NCBI RefSeq assembly: GCF_002982135.1
Contig: NZ_CP019981.1
Span: 372,001-436,000, forward strand
Length of the DNA stretch: 64,000 bases
From: Pediococcus inopinatus
Lineage (GTDB): Bacteria > Bacillota > Bacilli > Lactobacillales > Lactobacillaceae
Reading direction: 5' to 3'
Shown: positions 53,301 through 62,295 of the stretch, piece by piece
Numbering within the stretch: position 1 is the first letter of the stretch
Layout: the number at the start of each line of letters is the position of its first letter
Notes under the pieces: generated by a model
The model's database searches: none
What the model was told of the DNA's origin: nothing
What the model saw: the letters and a program-made list of their open reading frames with translations, nothing else
Position numbers and translations under genes: made by a program

Positions 53301-54298
53301 GCGGTTTTGATTTCACCTTTATTGACGTAACCATTGGGTGCCGTTACTTCAGAGACTTTGACTTGTGTACCGGCCTTGATGTCGTTTAAAGCGGCGTAAC
53401 CATCAGCGCCAGTAGTGACTTCTTTGATTTGTCCGCCGTACTCAAATTTAAGTTTTGCTCCGGGTAAGGCTTTATTGGTATCTGCGTCCACTTTCTTAGC
53501 TTTCAAATTACCATTGAGATTGACTTTAACGTTTAGATCAAAGTTATTTCCATTTGGCAGTTTAAAATAAGCAATTTTCTGTTGATTACCTTTACCATAA
53601 AGCAGGGAAGTACCAATATTAGCTGCTTTGGCCTTAGCAAAGGAAACCTTACCGGATTCTTTGGAGTTAGCTGTGGCAGTCAAAGTCAATTTATTGCCAG
53701 ATTTTGTGATGTTCAAATTAGCGGTATTAGCAGTTTGTTCAATATATGAAGCCAAAGTACCGTTAGTGTCGGTTAAAGTGATTGAATCACCAACGTTTAA
53801 GGTAATATTTTGACCATTGAACGATGGCTTGGTATTGAACGCTGCAACTTTTGTCATCACAGTTGCTTTTTTATTTTGATAATCTGGATAGTCGGTAGTT
53901 AACAGTTCATTACCTAAGGCTTCCCAGATCATAATTTGTGCTAGACCATAATTGGCGTCAGTTGGGTTTTGTTGATAAGCAAAATAGGCAATTTCGGCTA
54001 GTTTGTCTTTCTCGGCCGCCGAATAATCAGTTGGTGTCCAACCAGAACCGGAGTTTTCAATATCGATCCCATGCTCGACACAGAAAGTGATTTGTCCATC
54101 AACGACTTTTTTATAAATACCGGTGTCGGTCCAATGGAGACCATTCAGTAGACTGAGATGCCAAGTTGATACCCAGTCACCAACTTTGATATTGGTCATG
54201 TCAGCAGCAAAAGCACTTGTGATTGGGGCCATAAAAATTGAAGTGAACAAGGTCAGCAAAGTTAACCAGACAGAAACTTTACGGGTTGCTGTTTGCAA
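50390..54298 (-). CDS. LPXTG-anchored thioester/Cna_B-repeat surface adhesin
   Basis: The protein has about 1,302 residues from TTG 54298, behind GGAGGT; ATG 54313 overlaps that site. A signal peptide (VWLTLLTLFTSIFMAPITSA) is followed by a thioester domain with Cys in ITFCVEHGI and Gln in YGLAQIMIWEALG. A long series of about nine to ten SpaA/Cna_B prealbumin-like repeats follows (recurring AKFEF, KLGNYYAVEEKAPAGYILN-type, YAGQNVEVT motifs). The end is LPQTG, a membrane helix and a charged tail (RDRYEYDDGEDDE). Sortase attaches it to the wall; the thioester could bind covalently to a surface. It is translationally coupled to the SpoVG-like and DUF961 genes, so it appears to be part of the element and may help mating contact. 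Confidence 0.92.
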   Translation of the reverse strand: MQTATRKVSVWLTLLTLFTSIFMAPITSAFAADMTNIKVGDWVSTWHLSLLNGLHWTDTGIYKKVVDGQITFCVEHGIDIENSGSGWTPTDYSAAEKDKLAEIAYFAYQQNPTDANYGLAQIMIWEALGNELLTTDYPDYQNKKATVMTKVAAFNTKPSFNGQNITLNVGDSITLTDTNGTLASYIEQTANTANLNITKSGNKLTLTATANSKESGKVSFAKAKAANIGTSLLYGKGNQQKIAYFKLPNGNNFDLNVKVNLNGNLKAKKVDADTNKALPGAKLKFEYGGQIKEVTTGADGYAALNDIKAGTQVKVSEVTAPNGYVNKGEIKTATIAPNQTIEVVLGNKEQLGNVNLTKIGRQFGTNMFNKYYSLNGAMYGIYSIDGKKVGTITTDSTGKGALQNLKLGNYYAVEEKAPAGYILNNEKVPFELKYAGQNVAVTATSVKATDDEQFGTATLIKEDAKTGKTPQGAASLDGAIYELHRTSNDELIDTVTIKNNQASVANLKLDDYYWIEKTAPTGYIKDTEKHAFKLAYAGQNAKTATVSTTVKEQVITGGFDLIKIGNYDWHTALSSHLTGKENKSNPLANVEFTVTSNTTNKVVTTGTTDKEGYLKFTDLPYDTYTVTETKTPEGYKTADPFKVTIHQQNETHHYSVVNNVLEERLKVVKADVESGKTIPRANAGFKIKSLQTGKYVSMPNLNHDGTTDTFMTNEEGYLITTEALPYGQYELIETQAPLGYVLAKDPAKFSITGKDSNGIVTVKFTDKSQKGIVTLNKTGATPVEVTKQSTKYGEQYGFNYDYTPLAGAKFEFTARENITTADGTVHAKKGDVVAAVTTDANGQIKTPQLYLGKYSVKEVAAPNGFILNTKPIDFELKYDGQNVEVTSTSLKATNDFQKLNVVVNKQAEQIKSWDKNKPTIENKAANGQVFGLFSKAGYTNGDIKVPTKALVATATVKDGKATFADIQLPEGSYYVQELDASKAYQLDDQTYDFEFKATDNTATKSFTINDDKDAPILNKLHFNEFTFNKINETAKLVEDKGYQFTFDGNAKGAVFELLDKDKKVIQTATIDNKSIGAFKNVPVGTFYLREKTPSATNLVLTKDLTKIVSTKAGITAYNAKGQLISQDKNQAVEKATTETKTTSESLSISFTLQNSLIKGTGELTKTDVSDGKVLPNTGIKVLDQDGKTVVSGRTNDKGIFSFANLPAGKYQFVEYDAPKGYKINETPVDFEITKDGEIVKAQMKDEAVDTSLIHLPQTGEERNQWLSIAGGIILIILAFILGRVSGQRKRDRYEYDDGEDDE

Positions 54299-54591
54299 GT
54301 AGATTACCTCCATCTTGATCAAATGGATTGCCAGTAGTGAAAAATATAGAACTAAAAATGGGTGCAAAAAAGGTAGACCAATATATAAATCGGACTACCC
54401 GTAACTGTGGTTTTGAAGTTTAGATTTCTCAATACTGCTGGCACTAAAATGGCACATCGCATTTGATTTTTTAGTTTTTTATTGCTATTAGTTGTTTGGA
54501 AAAACGCCTAAAACACGCTGATTCATCCTGATGCTGTTAAGGTGAAGTATAGAGTGGGAATAAAACCTATTTAAATATATTTGTAAATTTT

Positions 54592-54634
54592 AAAACGCCT
54601 TGCAAGAAAAATTGCAAAGCGTTTTTTATTTTGT
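54592..54634 (-). terminator. Bidirectional terminator after the SMR gene
   Basis: A stem of AAAACGC-TTGCAA paired with TTGCAA-GCGTTTT (one bulge) around loop GAAAAA, with T-runs on both strands. It lies 17 bases past the SMR pump stop. The nearby 54370-54590 stretch has no gene and is where the right end of the conjugative element could lie. Confidence 0.75.
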
Positions 54635-54651
54635 TATTAAAATTATTTGTT

Positions 54652-54969
54652 TTACTCAACATGCAAATTCAATAAAATTGATCCAGCTACAATTAAAATT
54701 ATGCCAAGGACAATAGTTAAATTAATTTGTTCATGCCAAATCAGTACAGAAAGTACCGTCGTGGCGACAATCCCGACACCTGCCCATAAGGCATAAGCGA
54801 TGCTTAGATTAATTGTTTTCATCGCAATTGATAGAAAGTAAAAACACAATGCATAGGCAACTAGAGAGCCAATCGAAAAGCCAATTCTTGTAAATCCATT
54901 TGAAGCTTTCAATAAATTGGTACCTAAAAGTTCACCGGCAACCACAATGCTTAAATATAAATATCCCAT
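54652..54969 (-). CDS. Small multidrug resistance (SMR) family efflux protein
   Basis: The 105-residue protein has four membrane helices, with the essential Glu in VVAGELLGTNLLKAS, and SIAYALWAGVGIVATTVLSV and LGIILIVAGSILLNL as in EmrE/QacE/SugE-type pumps. It exports quaternary ammonium or similar cations by proton antiport. It probably belongs to the chromosome next to the element. Confidence 0.9.
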   Translation of the reverse strand: MGYLYLSIVVAGELLGTNLLKASNGFTRIGFSIGSLVAYALCFYFLSIAMKTINLSIAYALWAGVGIVATTVLSVLIWHEQINLTIVLGIILIVAGSILLNLHVE

Positions 54970-55246
54970 TATTAATCCTCCAGTTTAAAATTATCACTAA
55001 ATAAATTTACTGATTAACCTGGATTTTCCACTTAGTTTCCCATGCGCATGCATAGCGTAATATATCGTCTTTTCTCATAATTTCATTGTAGTATCTCAAA
55101 AATAAAAAAGTCAATCTAATTGGAACCAGATTATTGACTAGCGATTATTAGATAGACGTGAATTTAATTTGCGGAATATTTGATAGTGAAAATTAGGAAG
55201 AGGATGCTGGAGCGCGTAAAATGAAGTTGTTGAAGGAGGCCACAGC

Positions 55247-56095
55247 ATGAAACAAGTGAATTTTAAAGGTGTTAACTTGCCAGCGATCGGCATTGGAACC
55301 TGGCACATGGGGGATAATCTCAAAACCTATGCGCAAGAAAAAGCAACAATTCTGTATGGGTTAAATCATGGCGCCACCGTTATCGATACTGCCGAAATGT
55401 ATGGTGAAGGAAATGCCGAAACCTTAGTCGGCGATGTGTTGCAAGAATTTGATCGACAAAAGGTTTTTCTGATTAGTAAATTTTATCCACAAAATGCGAC
55501 TAAAGAGCGTATGAAACAAGCGTTAAACAATAGTCTAAAGCGGCTAAAGACTGACTATCTTGACTTATATTTACTTCATTGGCGAGGTTCAGTGCCTTTG
55601 TCAGAAACTGTTGCTGGGGTGATTGACCTGCAAAAAGAAGGAAAGATTCGTCACTGGGGTGTTTCCAATTTTGATACAGCGGATTTGGAAGAGCTTTATG
55701 GCTTACCACAAGGAGATCAAGTTTTTGCTAATGAGGATCTATATAATCTTGCCAATCGGGGGATTGAATATGATTTATTGCCATGGCAGCGTAGTCGTCA
55801 ATTGCCACTAATTGCTTATGCGCCAATTGATCAAGGCGATTCTCGTGGGCAAAAGCTTACCCAAAATTCTGTTGTTCAAAAAATTGCAGATGTTCATCAG
55901 GTCACACCAATGCAGATTTTATTAGCATGGACAATTCAATCTGAGGATGTCATGGCTATTCCACAGACGAGTAGTATTGAACACATGAAACAAAATATTG
56001 AGGCTGGAGAAATTATATTATCTGATTCAGAAATGCAACAAATTGATTTACAATTTCCGGGCCCAGATTCCAAACAACCTCTGCAAATGATCTGA
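55247..56095 (+). CDS. Aldo/keto reductase
   Basis: The 282-residue TIM-barrel oxidoreductase has AKR catalytic residues: Asp and Tyr in VIDTAEMYGEGNAE, Lys in FLISKFYP and His in LYLLHWRGS. The NADPH-binding C-terminal part (AIPQTSSIEHMKQNIEA) is present. AAGGAGG precedes ATG 55247. Substrate unknown. Confidence 0.92.
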   Translation: MKQVNFKGVNLPAIGIGTWHMGDNLKTYAQEKATILYGLNHGATVIDTAEMYGEGNAETLVGDVLQEFDRQKVFLISKFYPQNATKERMKQALNNSLKRLKTDYLDLYLLHWRGSVPLSETVAGVIDLQKEGKIRHWGVSNFDTADLEELYGLPQGDQVFANEDLYNLANRGIEYDLLPWQRSRQLPLIAYAPIDQGDSRGQKLTQNSVVQKIADVHQVTPMQILLAWTIQSEDVMAIPQTSSIEHMKQNIEAGEIILSDSEMQQIDLQFPGPDSKQPLQMI

Positions 56096-56237
56096 TTTTT
56101 TAGGATATCAAGGCCTAAATTGAAAAGTTGATAAGCCTTTATTGAATAAAGCATTTCATCACAATTGGGTAAAAATCTAATTATGATGAAATTTTTTTTG
56201 TCCTTATTGGGATGTAAAAATGTTCCATTAACGGCAA

Positions 56238-56250
56238 TGAAAACGTTTTA
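56238..56250 (+). promoter_or_regulatory. Possible catabolite-response (cre-like) element
   Basis: TGAAAACGTTTTA is near the cre consensus TGWAANCGNTNWCA (last two positions differ) and lies about 80 bases before the GyrI-like gene. Weak evidence. Confidence 0.3.
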
Positions 56251-56329
56251 CTGGCTATCCTGCAAAAACGATCTATACTTTAAATCAAAATGGATATTGT
56301 TGATTGTTGGGGTAAAGGAGGAGATTTAA

Positions 56330-56917
56330 ATGTTTGATTGGGAAGTTAGGGAACAAGCAGAATATAGTCGCAACTCTCAGATTAGTTTTGTGAAATTAAC
56401 GAAACGAAGTTATTTGACGGCAAGTGGTACCGCGCTAAAACGAACAGAAGATCCAATTTTTTTAGCAAAGGCTGATGCGGTAGTTAAATTAGCAAAATTT
56501 ATTAGTGAGGGGGCTACCGCTGGAATTATGATTCCGGGTTTTAAAGAGTATCGACCTTATCCAGTTCAGGCAGTTTGGCGCGGAGATGAATTCAAGATTT
56601 GGCTCAAGCAACCGTTATTTATTGATGAAAGTATCTATAAGAAGGCTGTGAGTCAAGTTGAATTGGCCGAAGCAGTTAATTTTGAGCAATTAGCGGAAGG
56701 CGTTGAAATTCAAACTATCACGACTGGTTTTGTCACCCAAAAAGTAATCGATCAATTACAACAAGCTGTCACGAAGGCAGGGTATCAGGTGACGGATTCA
56801 ACCAGTCACCGCGAATTATATTTGGATGGGTTGCCAGTGAGTGACGATAAACAAATTTTGGTGAGAATGGCGATAACTACCACTGGAAAACAGCCGTCAT
56901 TTGCTGCTGTGAATTAA
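56330..56917 (+). CDS. GyrI-like small-molecule-binding domain protein
   Basis: The 195-residue protein consists of a single GyrI-like domain, with FVKLTKRSYLTASGTAL at the start and HRELYLDGLPVSD near the end. Similar proteins bind small ligands or inhibit gyrase; no DNA-binding domain is fused. AAAGGAGGAG precedes ATG 56330. Confidence 0.75.
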   Translation: MFDWEVREQAEYSRNSQISFVKLTKRSYLTASGTALKRTEDPIFLAKADAVVKLAKFISEGATAGIMIPGFKEYRPYPVQAVWRGDEFKIWLKQPLFIDESIYKKAVSQVELAEAVNFEQLAEGVEIQTITTGFVTQKVIDQLQQAVTKAGYQVTDSTSHRELYLDGLPVSDDKQILVRMAITTTGKQPSFAAVN

Positions 56918-56948
56918 AAGTCCTGAAAACAAAAATGAGGTGATCGTC

Positions 56949-57659
56949 ATGAAAATGTCAGTTGTCGTACCCACATACAATTTAGGCTCATACGTAAAGG
57001 GACTATTAGCAAATTTGGCAAAACAAACAGTGGATTTTGAACTATGGTTGGTTGATGATGGATCAACTGATGAAACAGTAATACGGCTTAATAGGTTTGT
57101 TGAAGGAAATCCCAATTTTCATGTTGTCCAGTTAGAACATCAGGGAGTTTCAGTGGCCAGAAATTATGGTTTGCGGCATGCTACGGGGGATGGTATTGTC
57201 TTTATTGACGGCGACGATTTGATCGCGTCTAATTTCGTTGAGATCCTAGAACAGGGATTAGATCAAGGTGCAGTTATGGCCGTCGTTGGTTACGAGTGGT
57301 ATCGCCGTCCCGCTGTCCAAACTGATTCTTTTGTTGAACTGGATCAAAAATCAATGTTTGATCAGGTTTCCCATCATGGGACAGAAGTTGGCGGTTATGT
57401 TTGGAACAAGGCATTTCGAACATCTGCGATTAAGGCTGCAAATTTAACTTTCGATGAGTCTTTGCATTTGGCGGAAGATTATTTGTTCACAGCGACTTTT
57501 GTGGCTCACACGCCTGGAAAGTATGTCTATTTGTCACGGGTGTTGTACACAAAACGCAATCGCCCCGATAGTACGCTTCACAAGGCTAATCGGCAAGATA
57601 GAAATGAAGAGAATCACGTGTTCGATCAAATTTATAGTCTCCAAAAATTTATTGAATGA
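56949..57659 (+). CDS. Family 2 glycosyltransferase
   Basis: The 236-residue GT-A protein contains MSVVVPTYNLGSYV, LWLVDDGSTDET, GVSVARNYGLRHATG and metal-binding IDGDD, then LAEDYLFT. It likely adds sugars to a wall or exopolysaccharide precursor. ATG 56949 is chosen over GTG 56940, which overlaps the GAGGTGA site. Confidence 0.88.
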   Translation: MKMSVVVPTYNLGSYVKGLLANLAKQTVDFELWLVDDGSTDETVIRLNRFVEGNPNFHVVQLEHQGVSVARNYGLRHATGDGIVFIDGDDLIASNFVEILEQGLDQGAVMAVVGYEWYRRPAVQTDSFVELDQKSMFDQVSHHGTEVGGYVWNKAFRTSAIKAANLTFDESLHLAEDYLFTATFVAHTPGKYVYLSRVLYTKRNRPDSTLHKANRQDRNEENHVFDQIYSLQKFIE

Positions 57660-57672
57660 CAAGTAAATATTT

Positions 57673-57706
57673 AAAAAGATCTGCCGATTAAAGGCAGATC
57701 TTTTTT
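57673..57706 (+). terminator. Terminator after the glycosyltransferase gene
   Basis: A stem of AAAAAGATCTGCC paired with GGCAGATCTTTTTT with a short loop (GATTAAA). Strong, and may also serve the opposite strand. Confidence 0.88.
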
Positions 57707-57851
57707 GCTATCACAGAATATCTAAACAAATCATTCAACTGTAAGAAGGAATATTTTTGAAAATATAATCAAGCGGTATCTGAAACGATTGCTAATCATT
57801 GAAGTTTTGAATGAAAAATCTGAATTTACCTTAAATTATTCTTAAATCAAA

Positions 57852-58070
57852 CTATCTTGTTTTCTGATCAGGGATAAATTTTAAAATATCACCTGGCTGA
57901 CACTCGAGAACTTCACAAATTTTTTCCAAAGTAGAAAAGCGAATTGCCCTGGCCTTGCCAGTTTTTAATATTGAAATATTAGCCATTGTGATACCAATAT
58001 CATTGGCTAATTGCGTTAGGGTGATTTTTTTTTGTGCCATGACGACATCTAATTCGATTTGAATTGCCAT
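57852..58070 (-). CDS. Cro/CI-type HTH regulator (YozG-like)
   Basis: The 72-residue single-domain regulator has helix-turn-helix ITLTQLANDIGITMANISIL and CEVLECQPGDILKFIP. It follows the DUF2975 gene by 12 bases; this pair is common in Firmicutes. Confidence 0.88.
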   Translation of the reverse strand: MAIQIELDVVMAQKKITLTQLANDIGITMANISILKTGKARAIRFSTLEKICEVLECQPGDILKFIPDQKTR

Positions 58071-58082
58071 TTTGGGGCCTCC

Positions 58083-58562
58083 TTAGACCGTTAAATCATG
58101 GTCAGTTTGCAAATTGAGGGCACTTTCGAACAATTCTTCAATAATTTGTGAAAAAATATAGATCGCAAATGGTACACAGATTATTGCGAATCCCAGCAAG
58201 ATAACCCCAGGAGCATCATCGGAATTGGCAATGGTGACAAAAAATGGCATAGAGAAGAGAAAACTAATACTGACGAAGCCAATATTGCGACGCACCTTTC
58301 GAATAAGGGTCACAGAGGCTTGCGAAAAGGACTGATAGTTAACAATTAAATGTAAGATTTGGTGGAGAAAATACATGATCTGGGTGCCAAAAATAACCGT
58401 TCCAAAAACTGCAATTCCTAGCAGGCTAATGACCATTGGGTGTTCAAGTTGTTTGGACGAAAAGAGTTGCACAAGATATAAAAAGCCCACTAACCATAAA
58501 AAGCCAGTAATAAATAATAGTGCTAAGTTTAAGAATACGCGTCGAAATTTCAAGATGCTCAC
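58083..58562 (-). CDS. DUF2975 membrane protein
   Basis: The protein has 159 residues and four membrane segments, with the family pattern of DUF2975 (VISLLGIAVFGTVIFGTQIM, IYIFSQIIEELFESALNLQ). TTG 58553 is an alternative start with better spacing to GAGGTG. Partner of the HTH gene downstream. Function unknown. Confidence 0.8.
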   Translation of the reverse strand: MSILKFRRVFLNLALLFITGFLWLVGFLYLVQLFSSKQLEHPMVISLLGIAVFGTVIFGTQIMYFLHQILHLIVNYQSFSQASVTLIRKVRRNIGFVSISFLFSMPFFVTIANSDDAPGVILLGFAIICVPFAIYIFSQIIEELFESALNLQTDHDLTV

Positions 58563-58674
58563 CTCGTTATTTGATAAACTAAGAATATCACTTGTATTTA
58601 TCGATAAACGATAAATAATTATTGCTTAATAAAATTTTAATTACTAAGTTAATGCATTAAGCAATTTGGCGGGT

Positions 58675-59342
58675 TTAACCATCAATACGATAGATTTTCT
58701 CGATTACATCATCGTTGGTTACGATATAGAGTCCGTTTTCTTCAGACCATTCTACATAAACCAATTCGCTGATATTTTTAAAACCGTGTTGTTGCAGACT
58801 AGCTTTGAGCCACGATGTGCTTAGTTGATGCGTTTTTAAAACCTCTTCTTGCAGATGTCCTTGATCAATGAGCATGACTGATAATACTTTGTCTTCTTCT
58901 GATTGAACGGCTAAACTAATTTGTCCCGCATTTTCCAAAACAATATGTTTAGCGTTTTGAAGCGAAAAACATTGGTTTTGTCGGGCAAGCTGACGTAACT
59001 GTTCCATTTCGATTTTATTACGGTTAATTTCTTTTAAATTTAAAACACCGTCCTTAATGAGAACGGAGGGTTCACCTTTTAGCCAACGATTAATTTTTTC
59101 GTTTTTCTGAACAACTTTTTCGATAAAATAAATCAAGCTACCCCATAGGATAATTCCCACCAATAAGTGGCCAATATTTATCTTTGGGTCGTAAATTGAT
59201 TCTTCTAAAATGCCGCCCAAGACCAAGGTATAGATGAGGTCAAACGGAGTGATATCCGAGAGTGATTTTTTCCTAAGAGACGGACAACTAGTAATAATCC
59301 GATTAAGCCAAAAATTAATTTAAGTGCAATTAGTCCTATCAT
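58675..59342 (-). pseudogene. DUF421 (YetF-like) membrane protein gene with a frameshift
   Basis: The 3' part (59226-58675) encodes the third membrane helix and the C-terminal DUF421 domain (GEPSVLIKDGVLNLKEINRN). The missing N terminus (MIGLIALKLIFGLIGLLLVV) begins at ATG 59342, behind AAAGGAGAT, in another frame. One base missing from an A6 run (forward T at 59266-59271) separates them; adding one gives LGKKSLSDITPFDLIYTL, a normal DUF421 N-terminal motif. Total about 222 residues. Mutation or homopolymer error. Confidence 0.85.
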
Positions 59343-59479
59343 TTTGGTTATCTCCTTTGGGTGGATTTGATACAAGCATGTATTGTAAGCGAGTTATAGA
59401 TACTATAGTTTCAGTATAAAGGAGATTGACGTAAGTAAGCAACCATAATGAAGATGTAGATCAAAATGAATTTAGCGGT

Positions 59480-59507
59480 AAAAAAGAGCATTGATTTTCA
59501 CCAATGC
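59480..59507 (-). terminator. Terminator of the cfa transcript
   Basis: On the minus strand GCATTG-GTGAAAAT-CAATGC is followed by TCTTTTTT. It lies 32 bases past the cfa stop. Confidence 0.75.
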
Positions 59508-59538
59508 CCAGAATAGAAACTCTAATTTTTTGTGTGAA

Positions 59539-60708
59539 TTACTTTTCTTCATACATATATTCACGTGTCATTGGTAATCCTTCGCCACTTGGAGACTTCG
59601 TCAATAAGAACTGCATGACGTCAATATTGCCGGATTCAAACGAAGCGGCAGCCGCTTGGAGATAAAGATCCCACATGCGACAGAAACGTTCGTCAAACAT
59701 TTCCCGGACCTGATCACGAACGTCATTAAAATTATGATCCCAAATTTCAAGCGTTTTTTGATAGTGGCGGCGGAGTGGTTCCAAATCTTCAATCTGTAAA
59801 TTAGCTTCAATCATGTAATCAAGATTTTTAGAAACGCTCGGGATGTAGCCACCTGGGAAAATGTATTTGGTTAACCAGGGTTCAACACCGGGGCCATTAT
59901 GCTGCCCAGTAATTCCGTGAATTAGCGCATGAGCATTCGGTTTGAGCAGTTCGTTAACTTTTTTAAAGTAGCCAGGTAAGTTGTCTTTACCAACGTGTTC
60001 AAACATCCCTACACTGGTAATGTAATCGTACTGAACTTTAATCTTGCGATAGTCTTCTAATTGAACATCGACTAAATCTTCAAGACCTCGTTTTTTAATC
60101 TGATCTTTTGTGTAATCGTATTGTTCCTGGCTCAATGTGACACCAGTGGCATGGAGGCCATATTCCTCAGCAGCAATGTAGAGCAGAGTACCCCAACCAG
60201 AACCGATATCAAGCAAGGTCTTACCACGGTTTGGTTTTAGTTTATTCAAAATATGATGAATCTTGTTTAGCTGGGCCTGTTCCAAGGTATCATCATCGTG
60301 TTCAAAATAGGCACATGAGTAAGTCAACGTTGGATCGAGCCACAGTTTATAAAAATCGTTACCAATATCGTAGTGGCTTTGGATATCTTTGGTATTCTCT
60401 TTTTCAGAGTGGCCTTGTTTAGGCACAAACTTCAAGAAACTCTTATCATGCATGAAACTAGTTGTTGAACGGTAAGCTGACGCCACAACCTGTTGGATCG
60501 AGCCTTTGATATCGATGTCGCCATCCATGTAAGCTTCACCAAGAGTCAAAGTTGCGTGTTTGGCAATTTCCGTCATGGAAAGCTCCTTGTTGATATCGAT
60601 TTCCGCTTTAGGGGTGCCTTCACCATAGGTCTCAGACTTACCATCCCAATATTTAACTGTTACAGGAAAATCAAACGCATGACTTAATAATTTTTTGTAA
60701 TTGGGCAA
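59539..60708 (-). CDS. cfa: Cyclopropane-fatty-acyl-phospholipid synthase
   Basis: The 389-residue SAM-dependent enzyme has SAM motif [39 protein letters not shown], and [14 protein letters not shown] with the typical C-terminal GGYIPS and [17 protein letters not shown]. It adds a methylene group across membrane lipid double bonds. It starts 14 bases after the FAD-oxidase gene, so the two are probably co-transcribed. Confidence 0.94.
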   Translation of the reverse strand: MPNYKKLLSHAFDFPVTVKYWDGKSETYGEGTPKAEIDINKELSMTEIAKHATLTLGEAYMDGDIDIKGSIQQVVASAYRSTTSFMHDKSFLKFVPKQGHSEKENTKDIQSHYDIGNDFYKLWLDPTLTYSCAYFEHDDDTLEQAQLNKIHHILNKLKPNRGKTLLDIGSGWGTLLYIAAEEYGLHATGVTLSQEQYDYTKDQIKKRGLEDLVDVQLEDYRKIKVQYDYITSVGMFEHVGKDNLPGYFKKVNELLKPNAHALIHGITGQHNGPGVEPWLTKYIFPGGYIPSVSKNLDYMIEANLQIEDLEPLRRHYQKTLEIWDHNFNDVRDQVREMFDERFCRMWDLYLQAAAASFESGNIDVMQFLLTKSPSGEGLPMTREYMYEEK

Positions 60709-60722
60709 AATAGTCAGTAGAT

Positions 60723-62117
60723 TTAATTAATCTTTCGTTTTGGATTCAAAATACCCATTGGATCAAAGAGATGTTTAACCGCATGTTGGATTTCATCGAC
60801 ATCAAAACCCAATTCGGCGTTGGTCCACTGATTTTTCAGCATTCCCACGGCATGTTCACCTGAAATTGTGCCTCCAAGTGCTAATGTTTTTTTCAATAAC
60901 AAACGGGTGGCTTCGATTATTTTGGCAGGTGGATTGGGTTCATCTTTAGACCATAACAAACTAGGGTGGATATTTCCGTCACCAGCATATCCCGCGGTAT
61001 AAATGTTAACGTCTAAATCGTCGCCAACTTTGGAAATGTAATCTATCATTTCAGCGAGTTTGGACAATGGAACGGCCATATCTTCCATGATATGGTTACT
61101 GTTAATAAAAATGGCCGGCAACATATCTTGGCGCAACTTTAATAATTCTGCTGATTTTTGTGGATCAGTTGTAACTTCAATGTTGGTCGCGTTGTCGTTT
61201 AACAGGACTCTTTTAGCAATATCCAAACTTTGCTGTCCGCCAGCATCTAATTTGAAGATCAACATGGCAGAAGTGCCATTGGTGTAATGCTTATTTTCAA
61301 ACTTATCCAGGGCAACAACGGTTTTGCTATCTAAAGCTTCAAGCATAACAGGGGCAATTCCTGACATGCGTAAATCCCTAACGGCCACGGAGAGTTCAAC
61401 CATATTTTTGAAAAACGCAATGCCCGTAACGGGTTCACCAACTGGGATGGGCAATAAACGGACTGTGATTTCGGTCACAATTCCCAAAGTGCCTTCAGAG
61501 CCAACAAACAGTTGGGTTAAATCGTAGCCAAACGCCTGTTTATAGGTTTGACCACCAAGGGTTAATTCACGACCATCGGCTAAAATTACTTTTAGGCCTA
61601 ATACTGAATCTTTAGTAGCGACATATTTCACAGTGCTCATCCCACCAGCATTTGTGGCGACATTACCACCAATCGTTGAAATTGGGCGGGAAGCTGGGTC
61701 CGGCGCATAAAACAGACCTTGTTTCCGAGCAGCTCTATCCAAATCACCATTTATAACACCCGGTTCAACGACTGCAATGCCGTCATCGGGGCTGATTTTC
61801 TTAATGTGATTTAATTTTGCGGTTGATAAGATGATCCCACCATCGATGCCATCCGATCCAATTACAGTGGATGTGTCACCACTTTGGGGAATCACAGGGA
61901 GATGAAATTTGCGGGCAGTTTTTAAAACACCTTTGATATCGTCAGTGTCGCTTACTGCAACGTAGGCTAATAATTGGCCTTCCATCGTATTAGTGGCGCG
62001 ACCGTTAGCTGCATGTTGCTGACTAACTGCGTCTTGGACATGAATTTCGGCATGTGGGGCTTGGCTTTTTAAAAAATCTAACATTTCTTCTTTGGTATAT
62101 TCATAGAATACTAACAT
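60723..62117 (-). CDS. FAD-linked oxidase, D-lactate/glycolate dehydrogenase type
   Basis: The protein has 464 residues. FAD_binding_4 domain motifs ([39 protein letters not shown]) and the FAD-oxidase C-terminal domain ([28 protein letters not shown]) match the GlcD/Dld2 family oxidising 2-hydroxyacids. Substrate unresolved. Confidence 0.9.
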   Translation of the reverse strand: MLVFYEYTKEEMLDFLKSQAPHAEIHVQDAVSQQHAANGRATNTMEGQLLAYVAVSDTDDIKGVLKTARKFHLPVIPQSGDTSTVIGSDGIDGGIILSTAKLNHIKKISPDDGIAVVEPGVINGDLDRAARKQGLFYAPDPASRPISTIGGNVATNAGGMSTVKYVATKDSVLGLKVILADGRELTLGGQTYKQAFGYDLTQLFVGSEGTLGIVTEITVRLLPIPVGEPVTGIAFFKNMVELSVAVRDLRMSGIAPVMLEALDSKTVVALDKFENKHYTNGTSAMLIFKLDAGGQQSLDIAKRVLLNDNATNIEVTTDPQKSAELLKLRQDMLPAIFINSNHIMEDMAVPLSKLAEMIDYISKVGDDLDVNIYTAGYAGDGNIHPSLLWSKDEPNPPAKIIEATRLLLKKTLALGGTISGEHAVGMLKNQWTNAELGFDVDEIQHAVKHLFDPMGILNPKRKIN

Positions 62118-62238
62118 ATTGACACTCCTTCAAAAACTGATTTTGTGCTTGATTGTCAATCACATGATCAGTTTACCTCTTTTTTTAAGTATCAGTTAAC
62201 CGTCCACTGGCCGATAACCAGACAACAATGGATATTTC

Positions 62239-62269
62239 TTGACTTGAAGTATACTTCAAGGAGTAGAAT
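62239..62269 (+). promoter_or_regulatory. MerR-family promoter/operator with perfect 18-bp palindrome
   Basis: -35 TTGACT (62239-62244) and -10 TAGAAT (62264-62269) are 19 bp apart. Between them is the palindrome CTTGAAGTATACTTCAAG (62243-62260), the type recognised by AdhR/NmlR-like MerR regulators. It drives the 62296-63982 gene pair. No MerR gene is adjacent in the window. Confidence 0.85.
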
Positions 62270-62295
62270 TACTGTAAAAGAACGGAGGCTATTAA

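Noticed and set aside
54370..54590. Attachment site of the conjugative element
   Set aside because: The region is gene-free and plausible, but without the other end no repeated att core can be identified.
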